This document shows positions 1 through 7,698 of a stretch of 10,930 nucleotides of DNA, one piece after another (position 1 is the first letter of the stretch; every line of letters begins with the position of its first letter). The notes beneath the pieces are model-generated. The model ran no database searches and had not been told where the DNA came from. It worked only from the letters and a program-made list of their open reading frames with translations. Position numbers and translations under genes: made by a program. This DNA comes from Alistipes sp. (GTDB lineage Bacteria; Bacteroidota; Bacteroidia; Bacteroidales; Rikenellaceae): positions 1 to 10,930 of the forward strand of contig JAFYQY010000022.1 in NCBI GenBank assembly GCA_017559685.1, read 5' to 3'.

Positions 1-931
1 CACCAAACGACACATAACGCTCCACATTAGTCTCGTCAAGGCAATACTCCATCCACCGTGGAGTGAGAATTGCAAGGCCGAGGCCGTGCGTAATGTCGTA
101 TACTGCTGAGAGCTCGTGCTCCATAGGATGGCAGCTCCACGCCTTCTTACGACCGCCATTAATAAAGCCATTGATAGCCCACGACGAGGCCCACATAAGG
201 TTTGCTCGTGCCTCATAGTTCTCTGGCTCGGCAATAGCTACAGGGGCAAACTTAACGACTGTTTTAAGCAGACCCTCCATAACGCAGTCGAGCATAAAGA
301 GATCCTTGTTCATATTGAAGTAGACCTCCATAATGTGCGACATAATATCTGCAGCACCACACGCCGTCTGATATGCACTAACCGAATAAGTAAGCGTTGG
401 ATCGAGAAACGACACCTTTGGAAGCATAGCTGGAGCCATACGTCCAAGCTTATCTTGCGTCTCGAGGTTCGAGATCACACCACCAGAGTCCATCTCCGAT
501 CCTGTAGCCGATAGCGTGAGGATGGTGACAATTGGGAGTGCTCGCTCAACAGGCTTAGCTCCCGCACCGAAGAACTCCCAAGGATCGTGATCTACGCAAG
601 CACCCGATGCCATAAACTTTGTAGCGTCTATTGTCGAGCCACCACCAACAGCGAGCAACACATCGATATTATGCTCCTTACACATCTGGGCACCCTTACG
701 CACCGACTCGATGCGTGGATTTGGCTCAATACCTGATAGCTCAAAGACCTCCATATCGGCCATACGAAGCTCCTCAATAACTCGATCATACAAACCGATA
801 CGCTTAATCGAGCCGCCACCGTATGTGAGCAACACACGACGACCAAACTTGCGAAGTTCCTCGCCAAGATGGCCCAACTGATTCTCGCCGAAATATACCT
901 TTACAGGAATATCATATACAAAGTTGTTCAT
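1..931 (-). CDS. Iron-containing alcohol dehydrogenase, YqhD/butanol dehydrogenase type (3' end outside window)
   Basis: Probable NADPH-dependent aldehyde reductase/alcohol dehydrogenase, cytosolic, from the group III metal-dependent family. The visible 310 residues begin MNNFVYDIPVKVYFGEN. They contain the nucleotide-binding segments YGGGSIK (residues 37-43) and GGGSTIDATK (96-105). The four metal ligands expected from YqhD-type enzymes are present: D195 and H199 (in ADIMSH), H268 (in CHPMEHE) and H282 (in THGLGL). The GGGS at 37-40 is the pattern linked to NADPH preference in YqhD. Family members are about 385-390 residues, so roughly 75-80 are missing past position 1. The gene starts 16 nt after the RyR-domain gene and is probably the distal gene of the same minus-strand operon. 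The enzyme family is clear; the natural substrate and any functional link to the signalling genes upstream are unknown. Confidence 0.93.
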   Translation of the reverse strand, partial: MNNFVYDIPVKVYFGENQLGHLGEELRKFGRRVLLTYGGGSIKRIGLYDRVIEELRMADMEVFELSGIEPNPRIESVRKGAQMCKEHNIDVLLAVGGGSTIDATKFMASGACVDHDPWEFFGAGAKPVERALPIVTILTLSATGSEMDSGGVISNLETQDKLGRMAPAMLPKVSFLDPTLTYSVSAYQTACGAADIMSHIMEVYFNMNKDLFMLDCVMEGLLKTVVKFAPVAIAEPENYEARANLMWASSWAINGFINGGRKKAWSCHPMEHELSAVYDITHGLGLAILTPRWMEYCLDETNVERYVSFG

Positions 932-947
932 ATCTCAAATATTTTAT

Positions 948-1256
948 TTACTGTTTCTCAATCTTAAATCCGAGCTTATATATAAGTTTCAGAGTGCTGA
1001 GCGAAGTGTTGCGATCGAAATCCTTCTCCGAATCGGGCAACACGTCGTATGGCACAATGCAAGGATGGTGCTTGAGCTCATCATTACGTTTGCTACCATA
1101 CTGCCAACCCTGAGCAATACGCTCCTGAGCCCACACCTCGTGAACATTCTTAGCAAGAGACTCTGCCAACGACATCAACTCACTTGGCAACTCAACATCG
1201 CTAACATCAATTGGCTGTGGCACATAACCATCAAGCACATTTTCATTTATTATCAT
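948..1256 (-). CDS. Small stand-alone RyR-domain protein
   Basis: A 102-residue cytosolic protein made almost entirely of one RyR domain (ryanodine-receptor repeat, Pfam RyR family). The signature runs through NVHEVWAQERIAQGWQYG, HPCIVPYDVLPDSEKDFDR and LKLIYKLGF. I use the ATG at 1256; an in-frame GTG four codons upstream (1268) is also possible but has no support. By hand alignment it matches the RyR domain of the 375-aa protein in the same operon at 49 of 89 positions without gaps, including the opening YVPQPID, so the two are close paralogues. It lies 32 nt after the PrsW-family gene (stop to ATG) and 16 nt before the alcohol dehydrogenase. The bacterial RyR domain has no settled function; a small-ligand or protein-binding role is inference. 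A free RyR domain could compete with or bridge the RyR domains of its operon partners. Confidence 0.9.
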   Translation of the reverse strand: MIINENVLDGYVPQPIDVSDVELPSELMSLAESLAKNVHEVWAQERIAQGWQYGSKRNDELKHHPCIVPYDVLPDSEKDFDRNTSLSTLKLIYKLGFKIEKQ

Positions 1257-1288
1257 AATCACTAACACATTATTATCTACACAAGAGT

Positions 1289-2038
1289 CTACTCTCTGCC
1301 AGCAACATCACCATCTTGGATGGCGTACTGATCAGCCTTATCACGCTCAAGATGCTCACGGATATATCGCAACGACACCTTCCACAAGAAGTAGCATAAC
1401 ACTATCACGGATAACACAAGCACCACTGAGAACGATGATCCACCACCAGTACCATACATTAGCAACCAGTCATAGACACCGTGTGCCAACATAGGAACGA
1501 CAAACGCAAGCATCATATTGCGTCGACGGAACACTGGATAGAACTTTGCAAGTGACACGAAGTAACCCATAATTACACCACAAAGGAAGTGAGTAGGCAC
1601 CGAGAGGAATGCTCGTGCTAAAGCTACTGAGACAATCTCGTCACCGGCACCGAATAGGTACATCACGTTTTCAAAAGCCGCAAAACCGAGCGTCACACAT
1701 ACAGAATAGACTATTCCATCAAACTTCTCATCGAAATACTTATTCTTACGCAACACCAGCAACAACATTATCAACTTGGCACCCTCCTCTGGAATAGCCG
1801 CAGTAGCAAAGGCGTTATATGCAGCACCTATCACCGTATCACAACTCTCGTCTCCAAGCCACAACATCTCTATCACATTAACCATAACCAGTGTTAGAAC
1901 GATTGATAGAGTGCCATAGAAGAAGGCCTTAAGTAGTTTACCTGCAGGCTCTGGTTGCCTACGATCCTTGAAATAGATAAAGGCAAAAAGCACAATGGCA
2001 GGAAGAAATCCGAGTAAAAATATAGCTGAGATACTCAT
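1289..2038 (-). CDS. PrsW-family intramembrane metalloprotease
   Basis: A 249-residue polytopic membrane protein. Hydrophobic segments lie at roughly residues 3-23, 38-60, 78-97, 107-130, 136-162, 175-195 and 202-222, followed by a charged cytosolic tail. The family motifs are intact: PEEGAK (E84, E85, K88), the FDG...FEN segment (E123, N124), PTHFLCGV (H150) and AHGVYDW (H186, D190). In Bacillus subtilis, PrsW makes the first cut in the transmembrane anti-sigma factor RsiW, which frees an ECF sigma factor. Here the gene sits 33 nt after a putative anti-sigma-like gene and two genes from a sigma factor, so a similar role is tempting. However, the neighbouring anti-sigma-like protein has no transmembrane segment, so the classical substrate is not evident. 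The only other membrane protein in the operon is the channel. Family assignment is firm; the substrate is unknown. Confidence 0.9.
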   Translation of the reverse strand: MSISAIFLLGFLPAIVLFAFIYFKDRRQPEPAGKLLKAFFYGTLSIVLTLVMVNVIEMLWLGDESCDTVIGAAYNAFATAAIPEEGAKLIMLLLVLRKNKYFDEKFDGIVYSVCVTLGFAAFENVMYLFGAGDEIVSVALARAFLSVPTHFLCGVIMGYFVSLAKFYPVFRRRNMMLAFVVPMLAHGVYDWLLMYGTGGGSSFSVVLVLSVIVLCYFLWKVSLRYIREHLERDKADQYAIQDGDVAGRE

Positions 2039-2071
2039 AATTTGCTACAAATTGGGAGTTAGTGAAATGGG

Positions 2072-3199
2072 TTATTTTTCCACGCTCTCGCCACATCTAT
2101 GGCAGAAGCGATGCTTGTCGCTCAACGTAGCACCACAATGAGTGCAGTGTGGCAACTTGACACTCACCTTACGAGGCACAAGGTCGTAGCCAAGCTTACG
2201 CATCAGTTTGATTGTCTGCATAGCCATATCCCTATCGTACTGCTTCTCACTGTCGGGCAATTGCGAGTATGGAACCATACAGGGAGTCTGCTTGAGAGTA
2301 TCATCACGATGAGGGCCATAGCTCCAGCCATCACTACGACGATTGAAGGCCCACACCTCGTGAGCATTCTCTGCAATCGCCTCACGCAACTCATCGAGAC
2401 TCTTGTCGAGCACCACATCAGAGAGGTCGATAGGCTGCGGCACATACTCATACTCGTCTGGCTTACAAGCAACAACAAGATAGCACTTAGAGTCCTGCCA
2501 AGCATCAACAAAGTGCGAGAGTGGAGACACTAACTCCTCATCAGTCCTATTTGGATCATAAAGCGTAATGGTCTGTGCCTTAAGGTCGCACGACTTAACC
2601 ACAACGCAGTGGTCGGGGATCTCACCGATGAAGATATCCTCGATATACTCCTTTGCACAGCGACACATCTCACCCTCATAAAGAGACTCATCGCTGAGTG
2701 CGTCGACCGACATAAGCTCTCCGCTATCGACAACGGCAATCACATCGCGACCAAGAGCCAGTGCATTGACAATATCCACGACGGCACACTGATAGCGACG
2801 TATAACGGCGAGACCGAGACGTTCAAGGTGTCGACCGATATTATGAAGAGCTGTTCCACTCTCCGTTTGCCAACCGCTACTTGTACCCACCTCGGAAATA
2901 TCCACATCATCGACTGCAATAGAGTGACGCTTGAGGATATACTTCTCACACTCTGGACTACAACCACAATTTGCCACACCACCCATAGCAGCCTTAGCAG
3001 CAATAGGCAGTATCACCACCTCGCCATCAGCACCAAGAGAGAGGTCGGCATCAACAAGTTGCGAGATTCTGAGAATCTCACGAAGCTCCTCATCGCTATG
3101 CAACGACTCAATAATTCTACGCGACTCCTCGGCAGTTGCACGACCATCGAGATACGAAGCAATAACTTCGTCGCAAATCTGCATATCCTTTCTATTCAT
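2072..3199 (-). CDS. Anti-sigma-like / C39-like cysteine peptidase / RyR / zinc-ribbon protein
   Basis: A 375-residue soluble multidomain protein without signal peptide or membrane helix. Residues 1-55 (ASYLDGRATAEESRRI, SDEELREIL) resemble the N-terminal helices of soluble anti-sigma-like proteins. Residues about 75-247 look like a C39/papain-like domain: CSPECEKYIL (C80 as likely nucleophile), a GT..L.NIG..LE..GL segment (115-130), VIAVVDSGEL (153-162), DHCVVV (H197), TLYDPN (D215) and a final F..AW.DS.CYLV. The Cys-His-Asp triad appears intact. Residues 252-341 are an RyR domain (HEVWA, GWSYG, CMVPYSQLPDSEK, YDR). The C-terminus is a zinc ribbon (CTHC at 352-355, CHRC at 366-369). The ATG at 3199 begins one base after the sigma-factor stop codon; a TTG at 3208 is less likely. 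I infer it controls, or is controlled with, the adjacent sigma factor. Domain calls are strong for RyR and zinc ribbon, good for C39-like, moderate for the N-terminus. Confidence 0.85.
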   Translation of the reverse strand: MNRKDMQICDEVIASYLDGRATAEESRRIIESLHSDEELREILRISQLVDADLSLGADGEVVILPIAAKAAMGGVANCGCSPECEKYILKRHSIAVDDVDISEVGTSSGWQTESGTALHNIGRHLERLGLAVIRRYQCAVVDIVNALALGRDVIAVVDSGELMSVDALSDESLYEGEMCRCAKEYIEDIFIGEIPDHCVVVKSCDLKAQTITLYDPNRTDEELVSPLSHFVDAWQDSKCYLVVACKPDEYEYVPQPIDLSDVVLDKSLDELREAIAENAHEVWAFNRRSDGWSYGPHRDDTLKQTPCMVPYSQLPDSEKQYDRDMAMQTIKLMRKLGYDLVPRKVSVKLPHCTHCGATLSDKHRFCHRCGESVEK

Positions 3200-3200
3200 A

Positions 3201-3746
3201 CTAATCAAACTCTTTAAGTGCTAGCTCTGTCAGCGAGGCCAGGGCACGCTTTTTAATATTGTATAAATTAAAGACTCCAACATTCATCTCCCGAGCAACA
3301 ATCTCTGGTTCAGCATCATCGAGCACCAAGCGACGTATTGCATAGGCATACCGTCGATTAGGCATCTTTCGGAGTATGGTCTCCACATCAATCTTTGCAT
3401 CGTGTGCCTCTCGAGTATCATCGGCAACCGGCTGCGACTTACAAGAGAGAGAGTTTCGGGGATTTAAATCTATCACCCTGTCGCGTTTTGCTATAAAGTA
3501 GCGTATTGCAACAATCTTCATCCACTGAAATATCGAGCTTCGACACTCAAACTGCCGCAATCTACGAGCATCATCCTCCATAAGGTAGATATAGAACTCG
3601 TTAACAAACTCATCGTAGTCGACCTCGTATGAGAAGACGTTGCGGATGATGCTGACAAAGAGTGGCCTACAGTCCTTAAAGAAGAACTGCTCGGTAACCC
3701 TTGCATCACGTTTTATCAGGGCATCAACTATTTCTTGGCTCTTCAT
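3201..3746 (-). CDS. ECF-type RNA polymerase sigma-70 factor
   Basis: A 181-residue sigma factor with the two-domain ECF layout. The sigma-2 region spans about residues 18-90: CRPLFVSIIR, DYDEFVNEFYIYLMEDDARR, then SSIFQWMKIVAIRYFIAKRDR. A variable linker follows, and sigma-4 covers about 120-175 (LRKMPNRRYAYAIRRLVLDD, EIVAREMNVGVFNLYNIKKRALASL, the helix-turn-helix). I chose the ATG at 3746; a GTG at 3758 adds four residues. The start lies inside the end of the channel gene (stop at 3724), so translation of the two is probably coupled, and the next gene begins one base after the stop. Sigma factors of this class are usually paired with an adjacent inhibitor, here most likely the product of 2072-3199. 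The expected targets are unknown. The operon promoter itself is housekeeping-like (TATATTTG), so autoregulation is not shown. Confidence 0.92.
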   Translation of the reverse strand: MKSQEIVDALIKRDARVTEQFFFKDCRPLFVSIIRNVFSYEVDYDEFVNEFYIYLMEDDARRLRQFECRSSIFQWMKIVAIRYFIAKRDRVIDLNPRNSLSCKSQPVADDTREAHDAKIDVETILRKMPNRRYAYAIRRLVLDDAEPEIVAREMNVGVFNLYNIKKRALASLTELALKEFD

Positions 3747-6405
3747 CACTCTTATCACTATTAAGTTCGTCGTAAATAAAATCTGCCGCAGTAACTATAT
3801 GTACATCATTTTTAATTGTGCCTCCATCTATGAGTTTAAGTCTATCGTATGAACATATATTCGGATGCCTCATCATTGATTTATATATATCCTTGGCTTT
3901 GCCATTGTTTTCTTGAGAGTATATAAAAATATCCTGCTCTTTATCGCCAATTGGAGCATAATGCATAAGCAACTGTTCGGTATTCCACCTATTATGTTCA
4001 ACTTCAGCCATTAACATAATGGTTTTAGCATCAGAAGCACTAATTTTAGCACCTATCTCCATACATCTGCGACGCACCCACATTGCATTAGCCGAGTAGA
4101 TACTTGACCACCATCCAGCTACTTCTGTTTTTCCAAATTTTTGTTGCTTGTTAGGTACTTTTTGCAAACGTTCCTCAAAGGCTGTTTGTAGTTCACCTAA
4201 GCCCTCTTTAGCTCTTTCAATCTGATCTTCAGAAAGAGCCACACGTTTGTATTCCAAAATCACATTTTTTAATCCACCACATTTAGCGTAATAGTTATCA
4301 AGTTCTTCATCTGGTGTATTATTTGCCACATCAAAGGCACGTTTTATATACTTACTTGCTTTGACACGCTTATTAATCGAGTCGATATCAAACGCATTGG
4401 CAATCATTCCAAACGGCTTAATTTTTCCATTAAACGGCGTCTTATATGGCACATTCGACAATGTCGTAAAGAGCGAATCATCGCATCGCTGATAGACAAG
4501 TACCTGCAGCAGGTTATCAGCCTCAAAGATCTTGCGAGGCAAATAGATAGCGGCAGCCACAGCTACATTTGGCTCACGATGACACATTGCAATCGTAACC
4601 TTAGCACTGTTCTTAGCATCCGCAGCATCGAGGATATACTGTTGAATAACAGGATTCTCCACCGAGCCATTGATGAACTCCCACTCCACATCGATAAAGT
4701 TATCACCAAGATGCGAGTATGGATTCTTGCCATCACAACACATTGGATCTTGCCACTTACCATACACCTCATCGCTATAAATATGTGGCACATCACCCCA
4801 CTCTACGCGTGGCAATGTCTCGACATAACGCTGGCGTGCAAGTTGGAACATAGCCTTGAAGCGACCAACAAAGAAGTTTCGCTCTTGCTCCATATTTGGC
4901 GAGATGAAGGTAATGCGAGTACGTCTCTTATTCGTCACGAAGTTTGGATAGTGAGCCAAGTGAGCAGCCTCAATTCCGAGTGCTACACCCATACGCGACA
5001 TATCCACAATGATAAGATGCACAAACTCATCACTATCCGCCTTGATACCATCACGACCCTCGAGCGGAAGATATTTACTCGCTCCAAGACTCTTTATCTC
5101 TGGATTGACGAACACGTTTAGAGCCCACAACTCATAGAAGTTCATAGGCTTGAAGTTGACCTTATCCTTAATTTGATTACTCATATCAGAGAACTGATAG
5201 ATAGAAAACGTAGTCTGATGCTCAAACATCACATATACATTAGGACGATCAGCCTTGTTAGGCTCAACTGGTCTAATGTTAGCAATATGCTCCAAGCATC
5301 GCATATTGTAAGTGTCGTGCATCGACTCGGCAGTCTCCTGATTGTTTGTCTCGCCGAGAATATATATCTCCCGAGCATTTAGTATATTCAGATCATCGAT
5401 GTCGCTTCTCGATGTTCTATCGCCACGATAAATAACCACGTGACGCTGCTGCGAATCGTCGTCAAGCACCGAGTAGATATTGTTTCGCAACTCCTCGACC
5501 TTGGACATCGCTTGAATAATAATGTAGGGATATCTAGCCTGAACACCAGCCTTGAGAGTCGCACTCTTCTCTCGTTGGAAGATAGATTTCACAATATGCA
5601 CATCCATATCGCCACCACCAATAATGACGTATGGATGCTTCTTGCTAAGGTACTTCACATAGCGAGCATCGCCATTGGTCCACTTTTCACGCGTTGATTC
5701 AAACCACCCCACAAGCACTGAGACAAGCAAGCCATTAAGCAGCAACACACCCAACACAGCACAAAGTCCGGCTAAGAAACGCCCCCAATGTGAGAGTGTA
5801 GTATGCTGATTACCAGGATCCATAAAGTGATAGAACACCATCCACATAAGCGATGGAGAGTGCTCCTCAGCACCACACTTTTCACATAGGCTTGACTTCT
5901 TTGCTTCATCTGAATGATCGCCAATGCCATCTCCATACATCTCGCTGACATACATCATCTGGGCATAGTTAAGACCCTTCCAATCTTTATCAAAGATTGT
6001 ACCCAAATATATTATAGTATTATTTACAGTACCTATCAAAAATGTCAGCGTTAGCGGCACAGCGAGGACGAAGGGAACCACTCGCCAGATATATCGTCCC
6101 CTCGACAATAGCCAGTCGCGTTTGATTGGACGACAGAAGAATATTTTTAAAGAGTGCCAAACATAAACAAGAGCTATCGCACCAAACACAGACACCCCAA
6201 GGCCGCGAATGATCTCCCACCATTTATGTTCAATCTCATTTGGGTGCCTGAAATATAACAAGAAGAAAAGAGCTAACGATAATACGGCCAAACCTATCGC
6301 AATCCAGAATGAGGTCTTATGATTTAAGAAGAAACGTCTAAACCTAGTGTGCTTCTGTGCTTGGCAAGTTGCAAGTGTATTGGCAGTATTGTTTGGGGTC
6401 TCCAT
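3724..6405 (-). CDS. CASTOR/POLLUX-like ion channel with RCK-like domains and C-terminal RyR-like domain
   Basis: An 893-residue membrane protein, first gene of the operon. Helices lie at about 33-52, 65-87, 106-128 and 207-233. The loop before the last helix reads MVFYHFMDPGNQH (189-201). This matches the filter region of CASTOR/POLLUX-type channels, where an (A)D(P/S)GN-like motif lies between the third and fourth helices. The loop also holds a CEKC pair (174-177). The cytosolic part has a first Rossmann/RCK-like domain (HPYVIIGGGDMDVHIVKSI, 257-275), a second (FVHLIIVDMSRMGVALGIEA, 461-480), and a helical segment at about 675-755. The C-terminal RyR-like domain covers about 795-880 (AEVEHNRWNTEQLL, RHPNICSYDRL). 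Plant CASTOR/POLLUX channels conduct cations and act in calcium signalling. Ion selectivity here is unknown. The ATG at 6405 is preferred over an in-frame TTG at 6441, because that TTG lies within the -7 box. The gene overlaps the sigma-factor gene by 23 nt. Confidence 0.87.
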   Translation of the reverse strand: METPNNTANTLATCQAQKHTRFRRFFLNHKTSFWIAIGLAVLSLALFFLLYFRHPNEIEHKWWEIIRGLGVSVFGAIALVYVWHSLKIFFCRPIKRDWLLSRGRYIWRVVPFVLAVPLTLTFLIGTVNNTIIYLGTIFDKDWKGLNYAQMMYVSEMYGDGIGDHSDEAKKSSLCEKCGAEEHSPSLMWMVFYHFMDPGNQHTTLSHWGRFLAGLCAVLGVLLLNGLLVSVLVGWFESTREKWTNGDARYVKYLSKKHPYVIIGGGDMDVHIVKSIFQREKSATLKAGVQARYPYIIIQAMSKVEELRNNIYSVLDDDSQQRHVVIYRGDRTSRSDIDDLNILNAREIYILGETNNQETAESMHDTYNMRCLEHIANIRPVEPNKADRPNVYVMFEHQTTFSIYQFSDMSNQIKDKVNFKPMNFYELWALNVFVNPEIKSLGASKYLPLEGRDGIKADSDEFVHLIIVDMSRMGVALGIEAAHLAHYPNFVTNKRRTRITFISPNMEQERNFFVGRFKAMFQLARQRYVETLPRVEWGDVPHIYSDEVYGKWQDPMCCDGKNPYSHLGDNFIDVEWEFINGSVENPVIQQYILDAADAKNSAKVTIAMCHREPNVAVAAAIYLPRKIFEADNLLQVLVYQRCDDSLFTTLSNVPYKTPFNGKIKPFGMIANAFDIDSINKRVKASKYIKRAFDVANNTPDEELDNYYAKCGGLKNVILEYKRVALSEDQIERAKEGLGELQTAFEERLQKVPNKQQKFGKTEVAGWWSSIYSANAMWVRRRCMEIGAKISASDAKTIMLMAEVEHNRWNTEQLLMHYAPIGDKEQDIFIYSQENNGKAKDIYKSMMRHPNICSYDRLKLIDGGTIKNDVHIVTAADFIYDELNSDKSDEEPRNS

Positions 6406-6438
6406 TGTTAGTAGTTTGTTTGTGTGTAACTTCTCTTG

Positions 6439-6446
6439 CAAATATA
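6439..6446 (-). promoter_or_regulatory. -7 promoter element of the channel/sigma/RyR operon
   Basis: Read on the minus strand this is TATATTTG, an exact match to the Bacteroidetes TAnnTTTG -7 box. Transcription would start near 6432, leaving a short leader of about 26 nt before the ATG at 6405. A clean TTTG -33 box at the usual 19-21 nt spacing is not seen; CTTTAATTG (about 6461-6469) is the nearest candidate. Confidence 0.65.
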
Positions 6447-6565
6447 TAAAAAAAATAGGGCAATTAAAGCATAATCACCCCATTGATTTTAGGTCATTAC
6501 ACTAATTTGGTGGAAAAATTGAATAATTCAAGAAAAATTATTTAATTTTACACAACCATTTATAC

Positions 6566-6573
6566 CTAATTTG
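6566..6573 (+). promoter_or_regulatory. Possible -7 element for the kinase-like gene
   Basis: CTAATTTG resembles TAnnTTTG but is one base short between TA and TTTG. The same octamer occurs nearby in ACACTAATTTGG. If used, the mRNA leader before the ATG at 6592 would be only about a dozen bases. The 186-nt divergent gap 6406-6591 shows no coding sequence or strong hairpin. Confidence 0.25.
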
Positions 6574-6591
6574 ACAAACAAGTAGCAGATA

Positions 6592-7698
6592 ATGGCCAAC
6601 ATTGTAAGCATCAAGTGTGCACTTCGCCCAAGCAGAATCAAGACACGAAGACTTGAAATAACCACCATCGACCCGACCTCAATCACCGCAGGCAACAACG
6701 CCGTAACAGTACGTTGTCGTATCGAGGGACGCAAGGGCTTTTGGCTTCTAAAGTGCTACTTTCGTCCCAAGCCCCACCTTCGAGACATCTACTGTGAAGC
6801 CTACTATCCCAAAGAGCTTCGCACTTTTTCCATAAACGGCATCGAAGAGTATGTCGACGTTGTAGCTCTACCGTGGGTCGAGGGCAAGCCTCTCGATTGG
6901 CACATCGGACGCCCAGGAACTGACTACGCCGCCCTTAGTCGTAGTTTCGACAAAATGGCACTTAACCTTTTGGAGTCATCGTTTGCCCACGGCGACATCA
7001 AACCCGACAACATTATTGTTTGTCAGCACAACGTGATGGTCCTTGTCGACCACGATGCTGAATGGCGACCAGAGTTCGATTTCATAGAACCTACAGAGAT
7101 GGGCACACTAGCTTATCGACACCCTCGACGCGATGCGAGCTACTTCAACAAACATATTGACGACTACCCCATTGCCCTAATATCGACAGCGTTGGCAGCC
7201 TTAGCACTCGACACTGAGGCGATGATACAACACATCAAACCTGACAAGAGCCTCTTCTTGCCCGACAGATGCATAGCAAAGCGTGACAAGGCACTCGAGA
7301 TAGCCAAACAGATACTCCTCGAGCACCGCGATGCACCGCACTATCGCATAGCCTGCTGTCTACACTCACCAACACCCTCACTACCATCGCTCCGTGACTA
7401 CATTTACTACGCGGCAAACCCATACAAACAGGAGGTACCCGAGTGGTCATCATCCTACTACTCAAATGGTTTCTGGGGATATCTCTGGAACGACGAGTGG
7501 ATTATTCCACCCCTCTACGAGAGTTGCTGGGCAATACACCACGGAGTTGCCGAGGTAACCTTGGGCGAGACACGATTCGAGCTTCCGGTTGAAGTAGTCC
7601 ACGACCACGCAAGAAGTCGAGGACGTGGGAGGACCTCATACCAGTACGCGATCCCAAACCACAACCAAAGCCCAATCCGAGAATGGCAAAACAGATAA
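6592..7698 (+). CDS. Ser/Thr protein kinase-like protein with C-terminal WG repeat
   Basis: A 368-residue soluble protein. Kinase features: LLKCYF with K54 as the likely ATP-anchoring lysine; catalytic loop HGDIKPDNI (H133, D135, K137, N140); VDHDAEW (D153) in place of DFG; GTLAYRHP (171-178) as an activation-segment/APE equivalent; and HIDDYPIAL (D191), matching the conserved aspartate of helix F. The glycine-rich loop is not canonical. HGD instead of HRD places it among atypical or bacterial small kinases. Residues 292-330 (GFWGYLWNDEWIIPPLYES, then GVAEV) form a single WG repeat, a beta-hairpin module probably used for binding. No membrane helix is present, unlike PknB-type sensors. The gene is divergent from the channel operon and overlaps the following Myb-like gene by 16 nt, which suggests translational coupling. 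The substrate is unknown; the Myb-like protein or an operon protein is a natural guess. Confidence 0.82.
   Translation: MANIVSIKCALRPSRIKTRRLEITTIDPTSITAGNNAVTVRCRIEGRKGFWLLKCYFRPKPHLRDIYCEAYYPKELRTFSINGIEEYVDVVALPWVEGKPLDWHIGRPGTDYAALSRSFDKMALNLLESSFAHGDIKPDNIIVCQHNVMVLVDHDAEWRPEFDFIEPTEMGTLAYRHPRRDASYFNKHIDDYPIALISTALAALALDTEAMIQHIKPDKSLFLPDRCIAKRDKALEIAKQILLEHRDAPHYRIACCLHSPTPSLPSLRDYIYYAANPYKQEVPEWSSSYYSNGFWGYLWNDEWIIPPLYESCWAIHHGVAEVTLGETRFELPVEVVHDHARSRGRGRTSYQYAIPNHNQSPIREWQNR

Noticed and set aside
2609..3217. Long plus-strand reading frame of about 200 codons
   Set aside because: It lies opposite the well-supported C39/RyR gene and its translation shows no domain logic; it is a codon-bias shadow.
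6406..6441. N-terminal extension of the channel gene from a TTG codon
   Set aside because: The TTG lies inside the TATATTTG promoter element; an ATG at 6405 gives a better-placed start.
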